Shown piece after piece: positions 28,909 through 37,784 of a stretch of DNA of 64,000 nucleotides. The DNA lies in contig NC_008942.1 of the NCBI RefSeq assembly GCF_000015765.1, forward strand, positions 1,740,963-1,804,962. Reading direction: 5' to 3'. Position 1 is the first letter of the stretch; the number at the start of each line of letters is the position of its first letter. Source of the stretch: Methanocorpusculum labreanum Z. Lineage in GTDB: Archaea; Halobacteriota; Methanomicrobia; Methanomicrobiales; Methanocorpusculaceae. Made by a program: the position numbers and the translations under genes. A model generated the notes under the pieces. That model worked only from the letters and a program-made list of their open reading frames with translations. It was not told the origin of the DNA and ran no database searches.

Positions 28909-29748
28909 TTAATAGGTTTTTGAAGAGACGTCCCACCAGATGACCGCAGATCTGGTCTCCAAAAGGAAAGTATATCCACCGTTTGCATTTTCTGTGAGGA
29001 ACTGATCCACATTGCGCCGGAACACATCCGTTTTATCCGGATCGATCTGGCCAAGGATCGACAGATCTCTGTAGGCCTCTTCGCGGGAGGCGTACTCGCA
29101 GGTAAATCCGTCATCGACGACATGTACGTTCGGTTCGTACCCAAGATCGTAAACGATATTATAGAAAAGATTGTAGCCAACCCGCCGATCTCTTCCTCCG
29201 GGATGGGGTCTGCGGCCTTCGCTGCCGGTTCCGGTAAACAGTTTTTCGAGAAGTTCCGGGATACTTGGGGCATTTGCCCAGATCACGATAGCTGCGATCC
29301 TGTCTGCAAAGGAGCTCAGCTTTTTCAAATCCTGAAGACCGGCGGAACGTGAACAGATTGCCACATCGTGTTTTTTAAGGTTTTCACCGATAACGGCATC
29401 ATTGAAGTCGAGAAATACCGGATCAACGTTTGTAAGATTCGCCTTTTTTACGTTCTCCTTACAGTAAGCAAGCATCGACTCTGCAGAATCGGCGGCGGTA
29501 ACCGAGGACACACGCTGAGCAACGGGGACCGTGATACGGCCTGGTCCGCATCCCATATCAAGAACTGTGTCCGTTGGTCTGAGAGGGATGGCGTTGATCT
29601 GGTTCAATGTGTGAGATTTTTCAAGGGCCGCCATTTTGTTGTACATGGTCGCGGCCGTGTCCCACATATTTTCTCCGTTCTTTTGCTGCGAAGGCATTTG
29701 CGGCATACTCAGTTTTTGCAGAGCCTGCCAGTTGATAAGAGAATCCAT
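28909..29748 (-). CDS. Class I SAM-dependent methyltransferase near ABC importer
   Basis: The 279-aa protein has motif I VLDMGCGPGRITVP at about residue 62, AADSAESMLAYCK (SAM ribose strand) and NVDPVFLDF. A helical N-terminal part (LINWQALQKLSMPQ) precedes the Rossmann domain. It lies upstream of the FecBCD operon on the same strand, with a gap of 227 bp, so it may or may not be co-regulated. The acceptor is unknown; modification of the imported corrinoid or chelate is only speculation. Confidence 0.78.
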   Translation of the reverse strand: MDSLINWQALQKLSMPQMPSQQKNGENMWDTAATMYNKMAALEKSHTLNQINAIPLRPTDTVLDMGCGPGRITVPVAQRVSSVTAADSAESMLAYCKENVKKANLTNVDPVFLDFNDAVIGENLKKHDVAICSRSAGLQDLKKLSSFADRIAAIVIWANAPSIPELLEKLFTGTGSEGRRPHPGGRDRRVGYNLFYNIVYDLGYEPNVHVVDDGFTCEYASREEAYRDLSILGQIDPDKTDVFRRNVDQFLTENANGGYTFLLETRSAVIWWDVSSKTY

Positions 29749-29955
29749 AATGTTAAACTCCAGAATTGATAGAATTGATTTGTCGGATAACTGATAAATA
29801 CTATTCGCAAATTAATTGAAAAATAAATCATATTATGCTAACATGGTGAGAGCCTGGAAAATGCCATTCCAACGGGCAGGGTCCATAGTCATTTTCTGCA
29901 GATGAAGTCTGGATGACCTACCCTTTTATGTATCAAAAAAGAAAAGCATACTGTA

Positions 29956-30981
29956 ATGATCAAGGTTGCAGTCAATGGATATGGTACGATCGGAAAACGC
30001 GTTGCCGACGCGGTTTCCTGTCAGCCGGATATGGAAATAATCGGCGTTTCCAAAACCAAACCGGGCGCAGAGGCCTACGTTGCCCAGAAAAGAGGATACC
30101 CCCTCTACATCGCAGATATCAGTAAAAAAGACGCTTTCACCAAAGCAGGCATACAGGTCGCCGGCTCGGTCGAGGAGATGATCCAGAAGGCGGATATCGT
30201 CGTCGATGCAACGCCCGGAGGAGTCGGTGAGGGAAACAAAGCCCTCTACGAAAAGTACCAGAAAAAAGCGATCTGGGAAGGAGGAGAGGAGCACGAAGTT
30301 GCCGGATTTTCCTTCAACGCATCCTGCAATTACGAGCAGGCGATCGGCAGACAGTATGCACGGGTCGTGTCCTGTAATACCACCGGCCTTTGCCGGATCA
30401 TCAAACTCATCGACTCCGTTTTCGGCGTGAAAAAAGTCCGGGCAACCATGGTTCGCCGGGGAGGAGACCCCGGGGATATCAAACGAGGACCGATCGATGC
30501 GATCGTTTTGAACCCGGTCACGATCCCGTCCCACCACGGTCCGGACGTGCAGAGCGTTCTCCCGAATATCAATATCATAACCTCGGCGATGATCGTGCCG
30601 ACGACACTTATGCATATGCATTTCATCAATATGGAACTGAAAAACCCGGCAACCAAAGAGCAGGTCATCGAGCTGATCAAAGCCCACTCCCGTCTCGGCC
30701 TTATTGAAAAGAGCACGGGGATCACGAGCACGGCCCAGCTGAAAGAGTTCACCTCCGATCTGCTCCGTCCAAGAGGAGACCTCTGGGAGAACGGGATCTT
30801 TGCCGACTCGCTGTCGGTCCTCGACGGAACGGATCTGTATTTGTTCCAGGCGATCCATCAGGAAGCGGATGTCGTCGTGGAAACCGTGGACTGTATCCGG
30901 GCAATGGCCGGAGATGTGAAGACCGCCATGGAATCGATCGCAATGACAAACAAGGCTGTTGGTCTGACGGCCATCCGCTGA
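29956..30981 (+). CDS. gap: Type II glyceraldehyde-3-phosphate dehydrogenase (archaeal)
   Basis: The 341-aa protein begins with the NAD(P) fold VNGYGTIGKRVADAV. The active-site cysteine lies near residue 139 in SCNTTGLCR, and the substrate-binding segment RRGGDPGDIKRGP follows. The protein matches archaeal class II GAPDH, which interconverts GAP and 1,3-bisphosphoglycerate, mainly in gluconeogenesis in methanogens. TTTTATGTATC at about 29922 is a TATA candidate, about 30 bases before the ATG, so the mRNA may be nearly leaderless. The next gene begins eight bases after the stop. Confidence 0.95.
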   Translation: MIKVAVNGYGTIGKRVADAVSCQPDMEIIGVSKTKPGAEAYVAQKRGYPLYIADISKKDAFTKAGIQVAGSVEEMIQKADIVVDATPGGVGEGNKALYEKYQKKAIWEGGEEHEVAGFSFNASCNYEQAIGRQYARVVSCNTTGLCRIIKLIDSVFGVKKVRATMVRRGGDPGDIKRGPIDAIVLNPVTIPSHHGPDVQSVLPNINIITSAMIVPTTLMHMHFINMELKNPATKEQVIELIKAHSRLGLIEKSTGITSTAQLKEFTSDLLRPRGDLWENGIFADSLSVLDGTDLYLFQAIHQEADVVVETVDCIRAMAGDVKTAMESIAMTNKAVGLTAIR

Positions 30982-30989
30982 CTTTTTTT

Positions 30990-32150
30990 ATGGATCTTCC
31001 ATTACCAAGTTCCGACGGGACGTATCACGAGTTTGGCGGTGCGCCTATCTATGAAAAACGGTTCAAGGCCGTCGGACCGTTCCGGTTCCCGGGCCTTGCC
31101 GCCGTAGTTGATGAATCGGGAGCGTATCATATCGATTTTTCAGGCAGCCCCCTTTATGAAGAAAGATACGCCCAGGCAGGGGATTTTTCGTATGACTGTG
31201 CAGTGGTCAAAACGGCAGACGGCGAGTATTTCCACATCAACGAAGAGGGAAAACGGATCGGGCACAACAACTATCTCTATGCCGAGGAGTTTTTCGAAGG
31301 GACGGCGGTGATCTACCGGAAAAATTACGGAGCGACCCACATCACGACCGGAGGGGAGATGCTTTACGGAGACTGGTACTTCGATGCCCGAAGATTCGTC
31401 AACGGCGAAGCACTCGTCAGAGACGAGGACGGCTGGCTCGTTATCGATATGACGGGAAAGGAAATTCACCGGGCCGATCCCCCCGAGGATGAATATCCTA
31501 TTTCAGGAATGGTCAGATTCATCGGAACGGAAAGCCCGATCCCCACTATTCTGAAGATGACCGAATGGGATGCGGCGGTCGTTCTCGTCAGGCATGCCGA
31601 ACGGGAGCCGTTCATCAAAGGAGAGCCGGGGTCCCACAAAAAACTCACGATCCGGGGGGAGCGGGCAGCACTGACCTTTGGCGAAAGAATCGGAGGCCGG
31701 CGGATCAAAGCGTATGCAAGCCCGATGTTTCGGTGCATGCGTACCGCCGAGCTGATCCTTGCAGGAGCAAAAGAGCCTGAAAATGTCTGCGCAAACGATT
31801 TTCTCGGCGATCCCGGGGCATACGTTTTTGATGACGAGCTGACCCGCGGCTTCTATGTGAAAAATCCGACCAAGACGGTGGCTCTTGAATATATCAGAAC
31901 AGGCACGCTGCCCGGTCATTATCCGATCAGGGAGGGAACGGACAGACTGCTCGGATTCCTGAAAAGTACGGCATTTCAGGACGGCATCGCGGTCTGTGTG
32001 ACCCATGATGTATTTCTTTGTGCATTTGTATCTACGCTGACCGAGTATGATTTCACGGATGACTGGACAGGTTTTCTGGACGGATGCATTTTATTTAGAA
32101 AAAATGAAATATGGTACCTCTGGTGGAGAGGGAAGGAGACAAAATTATGA
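30990..32150 (+). CDS. WG-repeat and histidine-phosphatase fusion protein
   Basis: The protein has 386 aa. Residues 1-165 contain about four WG-like repeats with the pattern F-x-G-A-V followed by YHI-D-x-x-G (AAVVDESGAYHIDFSG, HINEEGKRIG, VIDMTGKEI). Residues 190-386 form a histidine phosphatase (phosphoglycerate-mutase-like) domain with the phospho-accepting RHAER near 206, SPMFRCMRTAE near 245 and VTHDVF near 337. It probably hydrolyses a phosphate ester, with the repeats as a binding platform. It follows gap by 8 bp and overlaps the VOC gene by 4 bp, so the three form an operon. No Shine-Dalgarno is seen; a T7 tract precedes the ATG. Confidence 0.75.
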   Translation: MDLPLPSSDGTYHEFGGAPIYEKRFKAVGPFRFPGLAAVVDESGAYHIDFSGSPLYEERYAQAGDFSYDCAVVKTADGEYFHINEEGKRIGHNNYLYAEEFFEGTAVIYRKNYGATHITTGGEMLYGDWYFDARRFVNGEALVRDEDGWLVIDMTGKEIHRADPPEDEYPISGMVRFIGTESPIPTILKMTEWDAAVVLVRHAEREPFIKGEPGSHKKLTIRGERAALTFGERIGGRRIKAYASPMFRCMRTAELILAGAKEPENVCANDFLGDPGAYVFDDELTRGFYVKNPTKTVALEYIRTGTLPGHYPIREGTDRLLGFLKSTAFQDGIAVCVTHDVFLCAFVSTLTEYDFTDDWTGFLDGCILFRKNEIWYLWWRGKETKL

Positions 32151-32617
32151 AGTTTATATGCCCGTTAATCGTAGTCGATGATATCGAAGCATCGAAAAAG
32201 TTCTATACCGAGGTCCTTGGTCAGGAAATAACCATGGATTTCGGGGCAAACGTCACGTTCGACGAGTCGTTTGCGATTCAGTCGAAGAGTTCCTGGACAG
32301 GATTTATCGATAAACCCGATGCCGAGATCCGGTATCAGGGAAACGATGCCGAGCTCTACTTCGAGGAGGAGGAGTTCGATGCATTCATTGAGCGCCTCAA
32401 GAAGTATGATGTGAAATACGTTCATCCTGTGATCGAACATGCCTGGGGTCAGAGGGTCGTCAGATTCTATGATCCGGACATGCACATCATCGAAGTAGGC
32501 GAGAGTATGATGAATGTCTGCCGCAGATTCAAGGAACAGGGCATGACCGTTGAAGAGATCGTCGCGAAAACGATGTTCCCGGAAGAGGTCGTGGAGATGT
32601 TTCTGGAAGAGGAATAA
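32147..32617 (+). CDS. VOC-family (glyoxalase/dioxygenase fold) protein
   Basis: The 156-aa protein opens with VVDDIEASKKFYTEVLGQEI, the usual first module of vicinal-oxygen-chelate proteins. The second module is AWGQRVVRFYDPDMHIIEVGE. A helical tail (MMNVCRRFKEQGMTVEEIVAKTMFPEEVV) follows. The metal-binding residues are only partly evident, so the activity is unknown. The ATG at 32147 overlaps the fusion-protein stop (ATGA), with GGAAGGAG 11 bases upstream. Confidence 0.8.
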   Translation: MKFICPLIVVDDIEASKKFYTEVLGQEITMDFGANVTFDESFAIQSKSSWTGFIDKPDAEIRYQGNDAELYFEEEEFDAFIERLKKYDVKYVHPVIEHAWGQRVVRFYDPDMHIIEVGESMMNVCRRFKEQGMTVEEIVAKTMFPEEVVEMFLEEE

Positions 32618-32668
32618 CTCGGAAGTTCAGAAACTGCCGCAGATTCCATGTCCTTTTGGATGAAGGAT

Positions 32669-33346
32669 CTACTGCAGATCATCTCTATTTTTTAATGACG
32701 CGAGTGTCAGAATTCCGGCTATCACGCCAATCACTGCCCATATGCCATAACCGATGAGTAATACCCAGATCGAATAATACCATATGTCCTTTATCAGGTT
32801 AAGCGATGTATCATACTGCTGAACGCTGCGAGAGATGCCGTAATACACATATGTCATTCCTAAACCGGCAATGCCAAGACAGATACCTGATGTTTTCGCA
32901 GAAACTGCCTTTTTCGAAGAGGCTCCTCTAAGCATAAATGCCGCCGGACAGTAGAGAGGCGTGAGAATCAGTGAGATGTCGAAGAGAGATAAGGAAAATA
33001 TCCGCAGAGCTTCTCCAAATGATTGGGGCTTTCCAATGACTATCAAGCATACTGATATACCGAGAATGAGAACAACTGCCGTTATTATCAGTATGCAGGG
33101 AAGTTTACGCATTGTGCGAAGGCGCAGACCTTGTATCGCCCCGGCAAACGGGAGGAGGAGAAGGGAGACCGCAAATACCGCAAGGAGAGATGTGCCGAAA
33201 AGGAATACCGGAGCAAAGCTGCCGGAAATTGCAGGATAATAATATTGCGTGAATAAAATATACAGCAGCCATACAGATACCGGCAAAAAATAGATGAGTG
33301 CAATGCAGACGGCACTTCGTTGGGTGTTTTGGGTTTGGTCAGTCAT
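32669..33346 (-). CDS. Polytopic membrane protein of unknown function
   Basis: The 225-aa protein has about six spans. The N-terminus MTDQTQNTQRSAVCIALIYFLP is closely related to that of the gene at 34219-34908 (MTEQTKNAQRSVICMALIYLLP), so the two are paralogues that diverged in the remaining spans. It lies 63 bp downstream of the small membrane protein at 33410-33556 on the same strand. It is probably transcribed with it from the shared promoter element at 33620. Confidence 0.6.
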   Translation of the reverse strand: MTDQTQNTQRSAVCIALIYFLPVSVWLLYILFTQYYYPAISGSFAPVFLFGTSLLAVFAVSLLLLPFAGAIQGLRLRTMRKLPCILIITAVVLILGISVCLIVIGKPQSFGEALRIFSLSLFDISLILTPLYCPAAFMLRGASSKKAVSAKTSGICLGIAGLGMTYVYYGISRSVQQYDTSLNLIKDIWYYSIWVLLIGYGIWAVIGVIAGILTLASLKNRDDLQ

Positions 33347-33409
33347 GGTTCCCGACGGGCAGTATAACGTTGAATGTTGATTTCATGAGAGGGGTCGTCC
33401 CTGACAGAA

Positions 33410-33556
33410 TCACGACATGATCTGTGCGACGAGAAGGACAACGCCGGAGGCAATCACGCTTAGGATAAATAAAATACAAACGGCAGATACAATGCCTAAT
33501 ACAACACCTAATGCTATTTTCATAACACCATTGGAAAACTCTTTATCTTTCATCAT
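33410..33556 (-). CDS. Small membrane protein, 48 aa
   Basis: The short frame encodes a charged head (MMKDKEFSNG) and one long hydrophobic stretch with small residues (VVLGIVSAVCILF..., VIASGVVLLVAQIMS), so one or two membrane helices. A paralogue of exactly the same length lies at 37319-37465, and a decayed third copy at 37785-37889. Conservation of frame and stop between copies shows that it is coding. The promoter element at 33620-33656 lies 63 bp upstream. Function is unknown. Confidence 0.65.
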   Translation of the reverse strand: MMKDKEFSNGVMKIALGVVLGIVSAVCILFILSVIASGVVLLVAQIMS

Positions 33557-33619
33557 TATATGTTCTCGTAGATTTCATCATAGGTCGGTTTTTACACCAC
33601 CATAACTATACCTTCTTCC

Positions 33620-33656
33620 TCATCTATTATCAATACATTGAGCCCAGAATCCAATG
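33620..33656 (-). promoter_or_regulatory. Shared promoter/operator element, copy 1
   Basis: The plus-strand core is TTATCAATACATTGAGC, followed by AGAATCCAATG. TCAAT/ATTGA form a palindrome that overlaps the likely TATA box (TATTGATAA on the minus strand). It precedes the unit 33410-33556 plus 32669-33346. Its outer flank shares a 20-bp block (33701-33720) with the flank of copy 3 (35622-35641). Confidence 0.75.
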
Positions 33657-33796
33657 TTGAGTATATCTGTTGAACAGGGCGGTGAATAGTGCGGGAAAAA
33701 GAAAACAGGTCAATTTCTATAGGGAACAAATAATGAGGGAGATGATAGATTCAAAACATCTATTTTCCACTCGATTCATCAAAGAACCAGAATAAA

Positions 33797-34222
33797 TTAT
33801 GAATACGGGATGCCTGCCTGATAATACTCTCCTTCCCAGTAGAGAATTCTGTGAATACAGTATTTTTCCCGGATCTCATCGATTCGTTGTCGAGTCAGAA
33901 CCTGGACACTATTCAATACAGGGTTATCTGTTCTAGGGTCCGATTTTTTTATACTGGTATCTTTAGTCAGAAACAACTCCTTTATCTCAGGATATTTTTC
34001 GAAATCATCATCAGTAATATTCAATATCGCATATCCGGATTCGTTCCATACGTGGTTGATCGGTTTTTCAGGATATGATGAATAGGTTAATATCATTGAC
34101 TTACTGTCCAAGATACCGGTGGATTCCACCATAAGAGGGGCAAAAAGTATGAACAGTAAGAGAATGAGAACTACCAATAATATATACCCATATTTTTTCG
34201 CGTGATTTGGGTCTTTGTTCAT
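33797..34222 (-). CDS. Membrane-anchored protein with DDFxKYP motif
   Basis: The 141-aa protein has a single N-terminal span (residues 12-32) and an outer domain. The outer part shares a pattern with 35075-35473: DDFEKYPEIKELFLTKDT, a SDP, then TRQRIDEIRE and YWEGEYYQAGIP near the C-terminus. The two form a small family of anchored proteins of unknown function. Its start overlaps the stop of 34219-34908 by 4 bp, so it is the second gene of that unit. Confidence 0.65.
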   Translation of the reverse strand: MNKDPNHAKKYGYILLVVLILLLFILFAPLMVESTGILDSKSMILTYSSYPEKPINHVWNESGYAILNITDDDFEKYPEIKELFLTKDTSIKKSDPRTDNPVLNSVQVLTRQRIDEIREKYCIHRILYWEGEYYQAGIPYS

Positions 34223-34908
34223 TTTTCATCACATTCGTTACACATGCATACATCATTTTCAGATTTTCGACACAACCAAATCATACAGGCTCCAACCGCG
34301 AGACCGAAGAGGGCCCAGATTATGCTAAGGCTCAACATAAACACCTGGGATATATACCAAGGATAAGCGGGAGGCATGCCGGGGACAACAACATCGTATG
34401 CATCTCCTGCTATTCCACGAAACATAGCATAGATCAGATAGAAGATGCTGAATACAGCAAATCCTTTCGAGACTCCCGACAGGATCTTCTGCGGTTTTCG
34501 TGCTTCGCAGAGCTTCGGGACAGCAAGAGAGAGGAGAGGGGCAAGAATCAGGATGAAATAGATGAAGGTATTCCAAGCAGGAGTCCCAAGCAAAGTTTCA
34601 TAGATGAGATACATGATGCCCATTACTGTATTGATGACGAGCAAAAAAGCAAGGGCAATTAAAAGAACCGTGAACCATGTCGTTTTTTCCTTGCCGAATG
34701 TTTTTTTATACGTTATCACCCCTATCAGAGCTACAATCGGCAGAATAAACAGCAGACTCGCACACAGCCCATCGGCAATTGGGTTTGACAGAAATATCGG
34801 CCGGGAGACACTCCATAAAAAAGGTGAGGGAAATATGCATAGCGGCAGTAGATAGATGAGTGCCATGCAGATGACACTTCGTTGGGCATTTTTGGTTTGT
34901 TCAGTCAT
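34219..34908 (-). CDS. Polytopic membrane protein, paralogue of 32669-33346
   Basis: The 229-aa protein has about six spans and a C-terminal cysteine-rich tail (CRKSENDVCMCNECDEK). That tail could bind metal on the inner face. The start at 34908 is chosen by alignment with the paralogue (MTEQTKNAQRS). A longer frame from 35016 would translate the promoter element itself and is rejected. Copy 2 of the element lies 73 bp upstream. The tail is absent from the paralogue. Confidence 0.65.
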   Translation of the reverse strand: MTEQTKNAQRSVICMALIYLLPLCIFPSPFLWSVSRPIFLSNPIADGLCASLLFILPIVALIGVITYKKTFGKEKTTWFTVLLIALAFLLVINTVMGIMYLIYETLLGTPAWNTFIYFILILAPLLSLAVPKLCEARKPQKILSGVSKGFAVFSIFYLIYAMFRGIAGDAYDVVVPGMPPAYPWYISQVFMLSLSIIWALFGLAVGACMIWLCRKSENDVCMCNECDEK

Positions 34909-34981
34909 GATCAGGCAAGGTGTATGAAATTGTTTATGATTGTGGAGATGGTTTCTATGATCTATAATTACACCTTTTCCC

Positions 34982-35018
34982 TCATCTATTATCAATACAT
35001 TGAGCCTGGAATCCAATG
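34982..35018 (-). promoter_or_regulatory. Shared promoter/operator element, copy 2
   Basis: The core TTATCAATACATTGAGC and the GGAATCCAATG end are present. It lies 73 bp upstream of 34219-34908. The outer flank (GGGAGTATCCTT...GATCGTGAG) resembles that of copy 4, so copies 2 and 4 share a longer duplicated block. Confidence 0.75.
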
Positions 35019-35074
35019 CCGGGAGTATCCTTAGGGATCGTGAGACAAAGAGTGATAAAATAGAGGATATCTCT

Positions 35075-35473
35075 CTATTCTATAGGCATGATCGCCGAGT
35101 AATATCCCCCTTCCCAATAAAAAACCTTGTTCAATATATATTCTCTAATTTCATTGATCTGCTGTCTGGTTTGTACCACGACAAAATTAACCTCATATAG
35201 TCTTTTTTCAGGATCCGAGGTGTCGACATTTGTATCTCTGGTAAGGAAAGCCTCTTTTAATGCAGGATATTTTTGGAAATCATCCTCTGTCAGAACAACC
35301 AGTTCCAAGGTACTATTATTGCTATCATAATCTGGGATATAATGCAATGTCATCCCCCATGTATCTCCAAGACCCAACGCAAAAAATATAATGGCATAGC
35401 CGATGCTCAATCCAATGATCAGAATAAGAATGTCTAAAATGATTTTTTTAGATTTGGCAGATTTTTCGTCCAT
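35075..35473 (-). CDS. Membrane-anchored protein with DDFxKYP motif
   Basis: The 132-aa protein has a basic head, one span (residues 12-34) and an outer domain with LTEDDFQKYPALKEAFLTRDT, a SDP, TRQQINEIRE and YWEGGYYSAIMP. It is the closest relative in the window of 33797-34222, with the same motif order. It stands alone behind its own copy of the promoter element (35545). No catalytic motif is seen. Confidence 0.65.
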   Translation of the reverse strand: MDEKSAKSKKIILDILILIIGLSIGYAIIFFALGLGDTWGMTLHYIPDYDSNNSTLELVVLTEDDFQKYPALKEAFLTRDTNVDTSDPEKRLYEVNFVVVQTRQQINEIREYILNKVFYWEGGYYSAIMPIE

Positions 35474-35544
35474 TATGTGTACCTGACTTTGAGAGATTTT
35501 ATACGTGGTTTACGTTCAACAACACTAAAATTATCTTATCTCCC

Positions 35545-35581
35545 TCATCTCTTATCAATACATTGAGCCCAGAATCCAATG
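35545..35581 (-). promoter_or_regulatory. Shared promoter/operator element, copy 3
   Basis: The core TTATCAATACATTGAGC is intact, with AGAATCCAATG after it. It lies 71 bp upstream of 35075-35473. The outer flank repeats that of copy 1, including GTATATCTGTTG and the block at 35622-35641. Confidence 0.75.
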
Positions 35582-35776
35582 ATGGGTATATCTGTTGGAA
35601 TCGTGAATATTATGGGCAATAGAAAACAGGTCAATTTCTATCCTGACTTTGACACTCTCCGCCCATACTCTCAGCGGTTTAATCTCGATCTCATTCTTCA
35701 GCGAATTTTTGTAATTTGGTTTTTATTAAAAAAGTTTGATGTCAATGGAAATAATATCCAAACAGCTTTGCTATTT

Positions 35777-36208
35777 TTATTTTGGAGGAGCAGGCGGACC
35801 TGTTATTACAGTAAAGTTAATCGTCTTTTCTGCTGTGTTTCCTTTAACATCAGTAACAACAACTGTAATGTTTGTTTTTCCAGGTGTTGTCGGAACTCCA
35901 CAAAGCATACCTGTATATGATGTTATTTTTGTTAATTCCGGTTCACCGTAACCAAAACTCTTGACATATGCTGATTCTATTTCATAATCCGAAAGGATTG
36001 TTCCAAAAACCCCATGGCCTGCCGGAACAACATCATAGTTTACTGTCCCCCCTTCTGTCGGAAATGTTATGTCGATATTTATCGGGTGCTGTATTTGCGG
36101 TTTTGTCTCAGTAAACGGAAGACCAAATACTGAAAACCAAATCGCAGAGGCACATATCAGCCCCACTATACACACGACGATAATGAGTATACTTTTTTTA
36201 GTGTTCAT
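35777..36208 (-). CDS. Anchored protein with Ig-like domain
   Basis: The 143-aa protein has one N-terminal span (residues 6-28) followed by a beta-sandwich. The segment ITSYTGMLCGVPTTPGKTNITVVVTDVKGNTAEKTINFTV is typical of cadherin/Ig-like domains in surface proteins. It ends in GPPAPPK. It is probably displayed outside the membrane. It has its own promoter element 97 bp upstream (36306). Function is unknown. Confidence 0.65.
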   Translation of the reverse strand: MNTKKSILIIVVCIVGLICASAIWFSVFGLPFTETKPQIQHPINIDITFPTEGGTVNYDVVPAGHGVFGTILSDYEIESAYVKSFGYGEPELTKITSYTGMLCGVPTTPGKTNITVVVTDVKGNTAEKTINFTVITGPPAPPK

Positions 36209-36305
36209 AGATATCTTTCTAATCTAACCCCAAGGAGCAATAGCTATTAAATCTATTTATGATATTGTAGAATCTACTGTAATACCATAATTACCAATTC
36301 GTCCT

Positions 36306-36342
36306 TGATTTGTTATCAATACATTGAGCATAGAATCCAATG
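36306..36342 (-). promoter_or_regulatory. Shared promoter/operator element, copy 4
   Basis: The core GTTATCAATACATTGAGC with AGAATCCAATG is kept; the distal part is changed (TGATTT for TCATCT). It lies upstream of 35777-36208. The outer flank resembles copy 2. Confidence 0.7.
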
Positions 36343-36418
36343 CCGAAGTATCCTTCGAGATCGTGAGAAAAATAGTGATAAAATAAAGGGAGGAATCTCA
36401 CATCCGCATATTGTATAT

Positions 36419-37003
36419 TCAAATATCCGGTCTGTTTGGATCAGCAGCTGAATACAACTGACAGACACGTGCCCGTCCCCACCCACTCGTCGTCTCCAGC
36501 CAGACCACCGTGTGCGTAACAGTATTCACTGTAGAGGGATCTACCTGGAGAATAAGAGTTGCATCTGCCGTTTCACCGTCCTTCACGTAGATCGGCTTAC
36601 CTTCGAGGGTGAGTGACATCCCTTCCGACAAAGGAGACATAGGAAATGTTCTATTGAGCGTAACAATAATATCCTCTCCGGATGCCGTGATTTTTATGGC
36701 AATTCTTCCCTCAACACCCGGTTCTGTAATGTAAATTGGAATCTGATTTGACCGGTCATCCCGTCTTTGGACGCTTACAAAACCCGTTGCATTATCCAAA
36801 TCGTAGTACCAGTCAAGAGCAGGAGTGGTATATGACACTACTTCGGGGGGTGATATCAAAAACCCAAAATCAAACATACCCGGCATGAAGGCAGGCAGGC
36901 TATTATTTTCTGAGTAGTGATCCGGTAAGATGCAGCCGGCACTAAGGGTCAACAGTAGTATGCATATGCATCCAGTAAGAATTTTTATACTGAATTTCAT
37001 CAT
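36419..37003 (-). CDS. Lipoprotein of unknown function
   Basis: Starting at the ATG pair 37003/37000 the protein has 194 aa with a signal segment and the lipobox LSAGC, so it is lipid-anchored outside. The mature part is beta-rich (IAIKITASGEDIIVTLNRTF.., TADATLILQVDPSTVN) and has no recognised domain. A longer frame from 37099 adds residues without export features and is not used. Copy 5 of the promoter element lies 110 bp upstream. Confidence 0.6.
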   Translation of the reverse strand: MMKFSIKILTGCICILLLTLSAGCILPDHYSENNSLPAFMPGMFDFGFLISPPEVVSYTTPALDWYYDLDNATGFVSVQRRDDRSNQIPIYITEPGVEGRIAIKITASGEDIIVTLNRTFPMSPLSEGMSLTLEGKPIYVKDGETADATLILQVDPSTVNTVTHTVVWLETTSGWGRARVCQLYSAADPNRPDI

Positions 37004-37113
37004 TTGAATCTCGTTAGAAGATTTTCTTCCCGAAGGTACGTAAGCAGCAGAGGGGACTTCTCTTTGTAATAATCGTGCAGACTGGATCCCGATCCACAAC
37101 TATACCTTCTCCT

Positions 37114-37150
37114 TTATCTATAATCAATACATTGAGCCAGGAATCCAATG
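37114..37150 (-). promoter_or_regulatory. Shared promoter/operator element, copy 5
   Basis: The core ATCAATACATTGAGC is present with GGAATCCAATG; the TATA-like part reads TATTGATTA here. It lies upstream of the lipoprotein at 36419-37003, in the gap after 37319-37465. Confidence 0.7.
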
Positions 37151-37318
37151 CCGGATGTGTACCCTGATTAAAAATGGATAGCCCAATATATCTTCACTTA
37201 CAGACATCAGGACTCTTTTTGTAAAAATAAACTGATTAAGCCAAATCTAATTAATCCATTTATAATTCATTCAGATAACTGCAATAATTGCCATTGTTGA
37301 TCTGCCAACGTGTGCAGA

Positions 37319-37465
37319 TCATGACATGAGCTGGGCAACGAGAAGACCTACACCGGACGCAATCACACCCAATATGAATAAAATACAAACGGCAGATACA
37401 ACACCTAATACAATACCTAATGCTATTTTCATAACATCTTTGAAATACTCTTTATCATTCACCAT
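37319..37465 (-). CDS. Small membrane protein, 48 aa, paralogue
   Basis: It has the same length as 33410-33556 and is very similar (VMKIALGIVLGVVSAVCILF and then SGVGLLVAQLMS). The head reads MVNDKEYFKD. A good ribosome binding site (GAGGAG, five bases before the ATG) is present. Copy 6 of the promoter element lies 64 bp upstream, and the leader between them is also conserved with that of 33410-33556. It is probably a membrane-embedded regulator, toxin-like or structural microprotein; nothing decides among these. Confidence 0.7.
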   Translation of the reverse strand: MVNDKEYFKDVMKIALGIVLGVVSAVCILFILGVIASGVGLLVAQLMS

Positions 37466-37529
37466 TATATCTCCTCGTACATTTCATAATAGGCCGGTTT
37501 TTACAACCATCATTACTATACCTTCTCTT

Positions 37530-37566
37530 TCATCTATTATCAATACATTGAGCATAGAATCCAATG
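37530..37566 (-). promoter_or_regulatory. Shared promoter/operator element, copy 6
   Basis: The core TTATCAATACATTGAGC with AGAATCCAATG is intact. It drives 37319-37465. The leader (ACTATACCTTCTC... on the plus strand) matches that of copy 1. Confidence 0.75.
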
Positions 37567-37784
37567 CTGGTGGTATACTATGGTAAAAAAAGATAATCTA
37601 ATCTATCCTTACTTACAGACATCAGAACTCCTGTTTGTAAAAAATAAACCATTAATAAAAATGTAATTAATCCCGGAATAATCTATATAACCACAATTAG
37701 TGAGGCTGCAATGGTTTAAAGTCGGGTTGAAAACTACAGCCCGCTTTGGATCATTGCCATTTTTGCTCTGCCGACAGATGTGGA

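Noticed and set aside
29926..30858. Long minus-strand reading frame opposite gap
   Set aside because: It is the antisense shadow of the GAPDH gene, with no protein features.
34909..35016. N-terminal extension of the membrane protein at 34219
   Set aside because: The extension translates the shared promoter element; the paralogue starts at the internal methionine.
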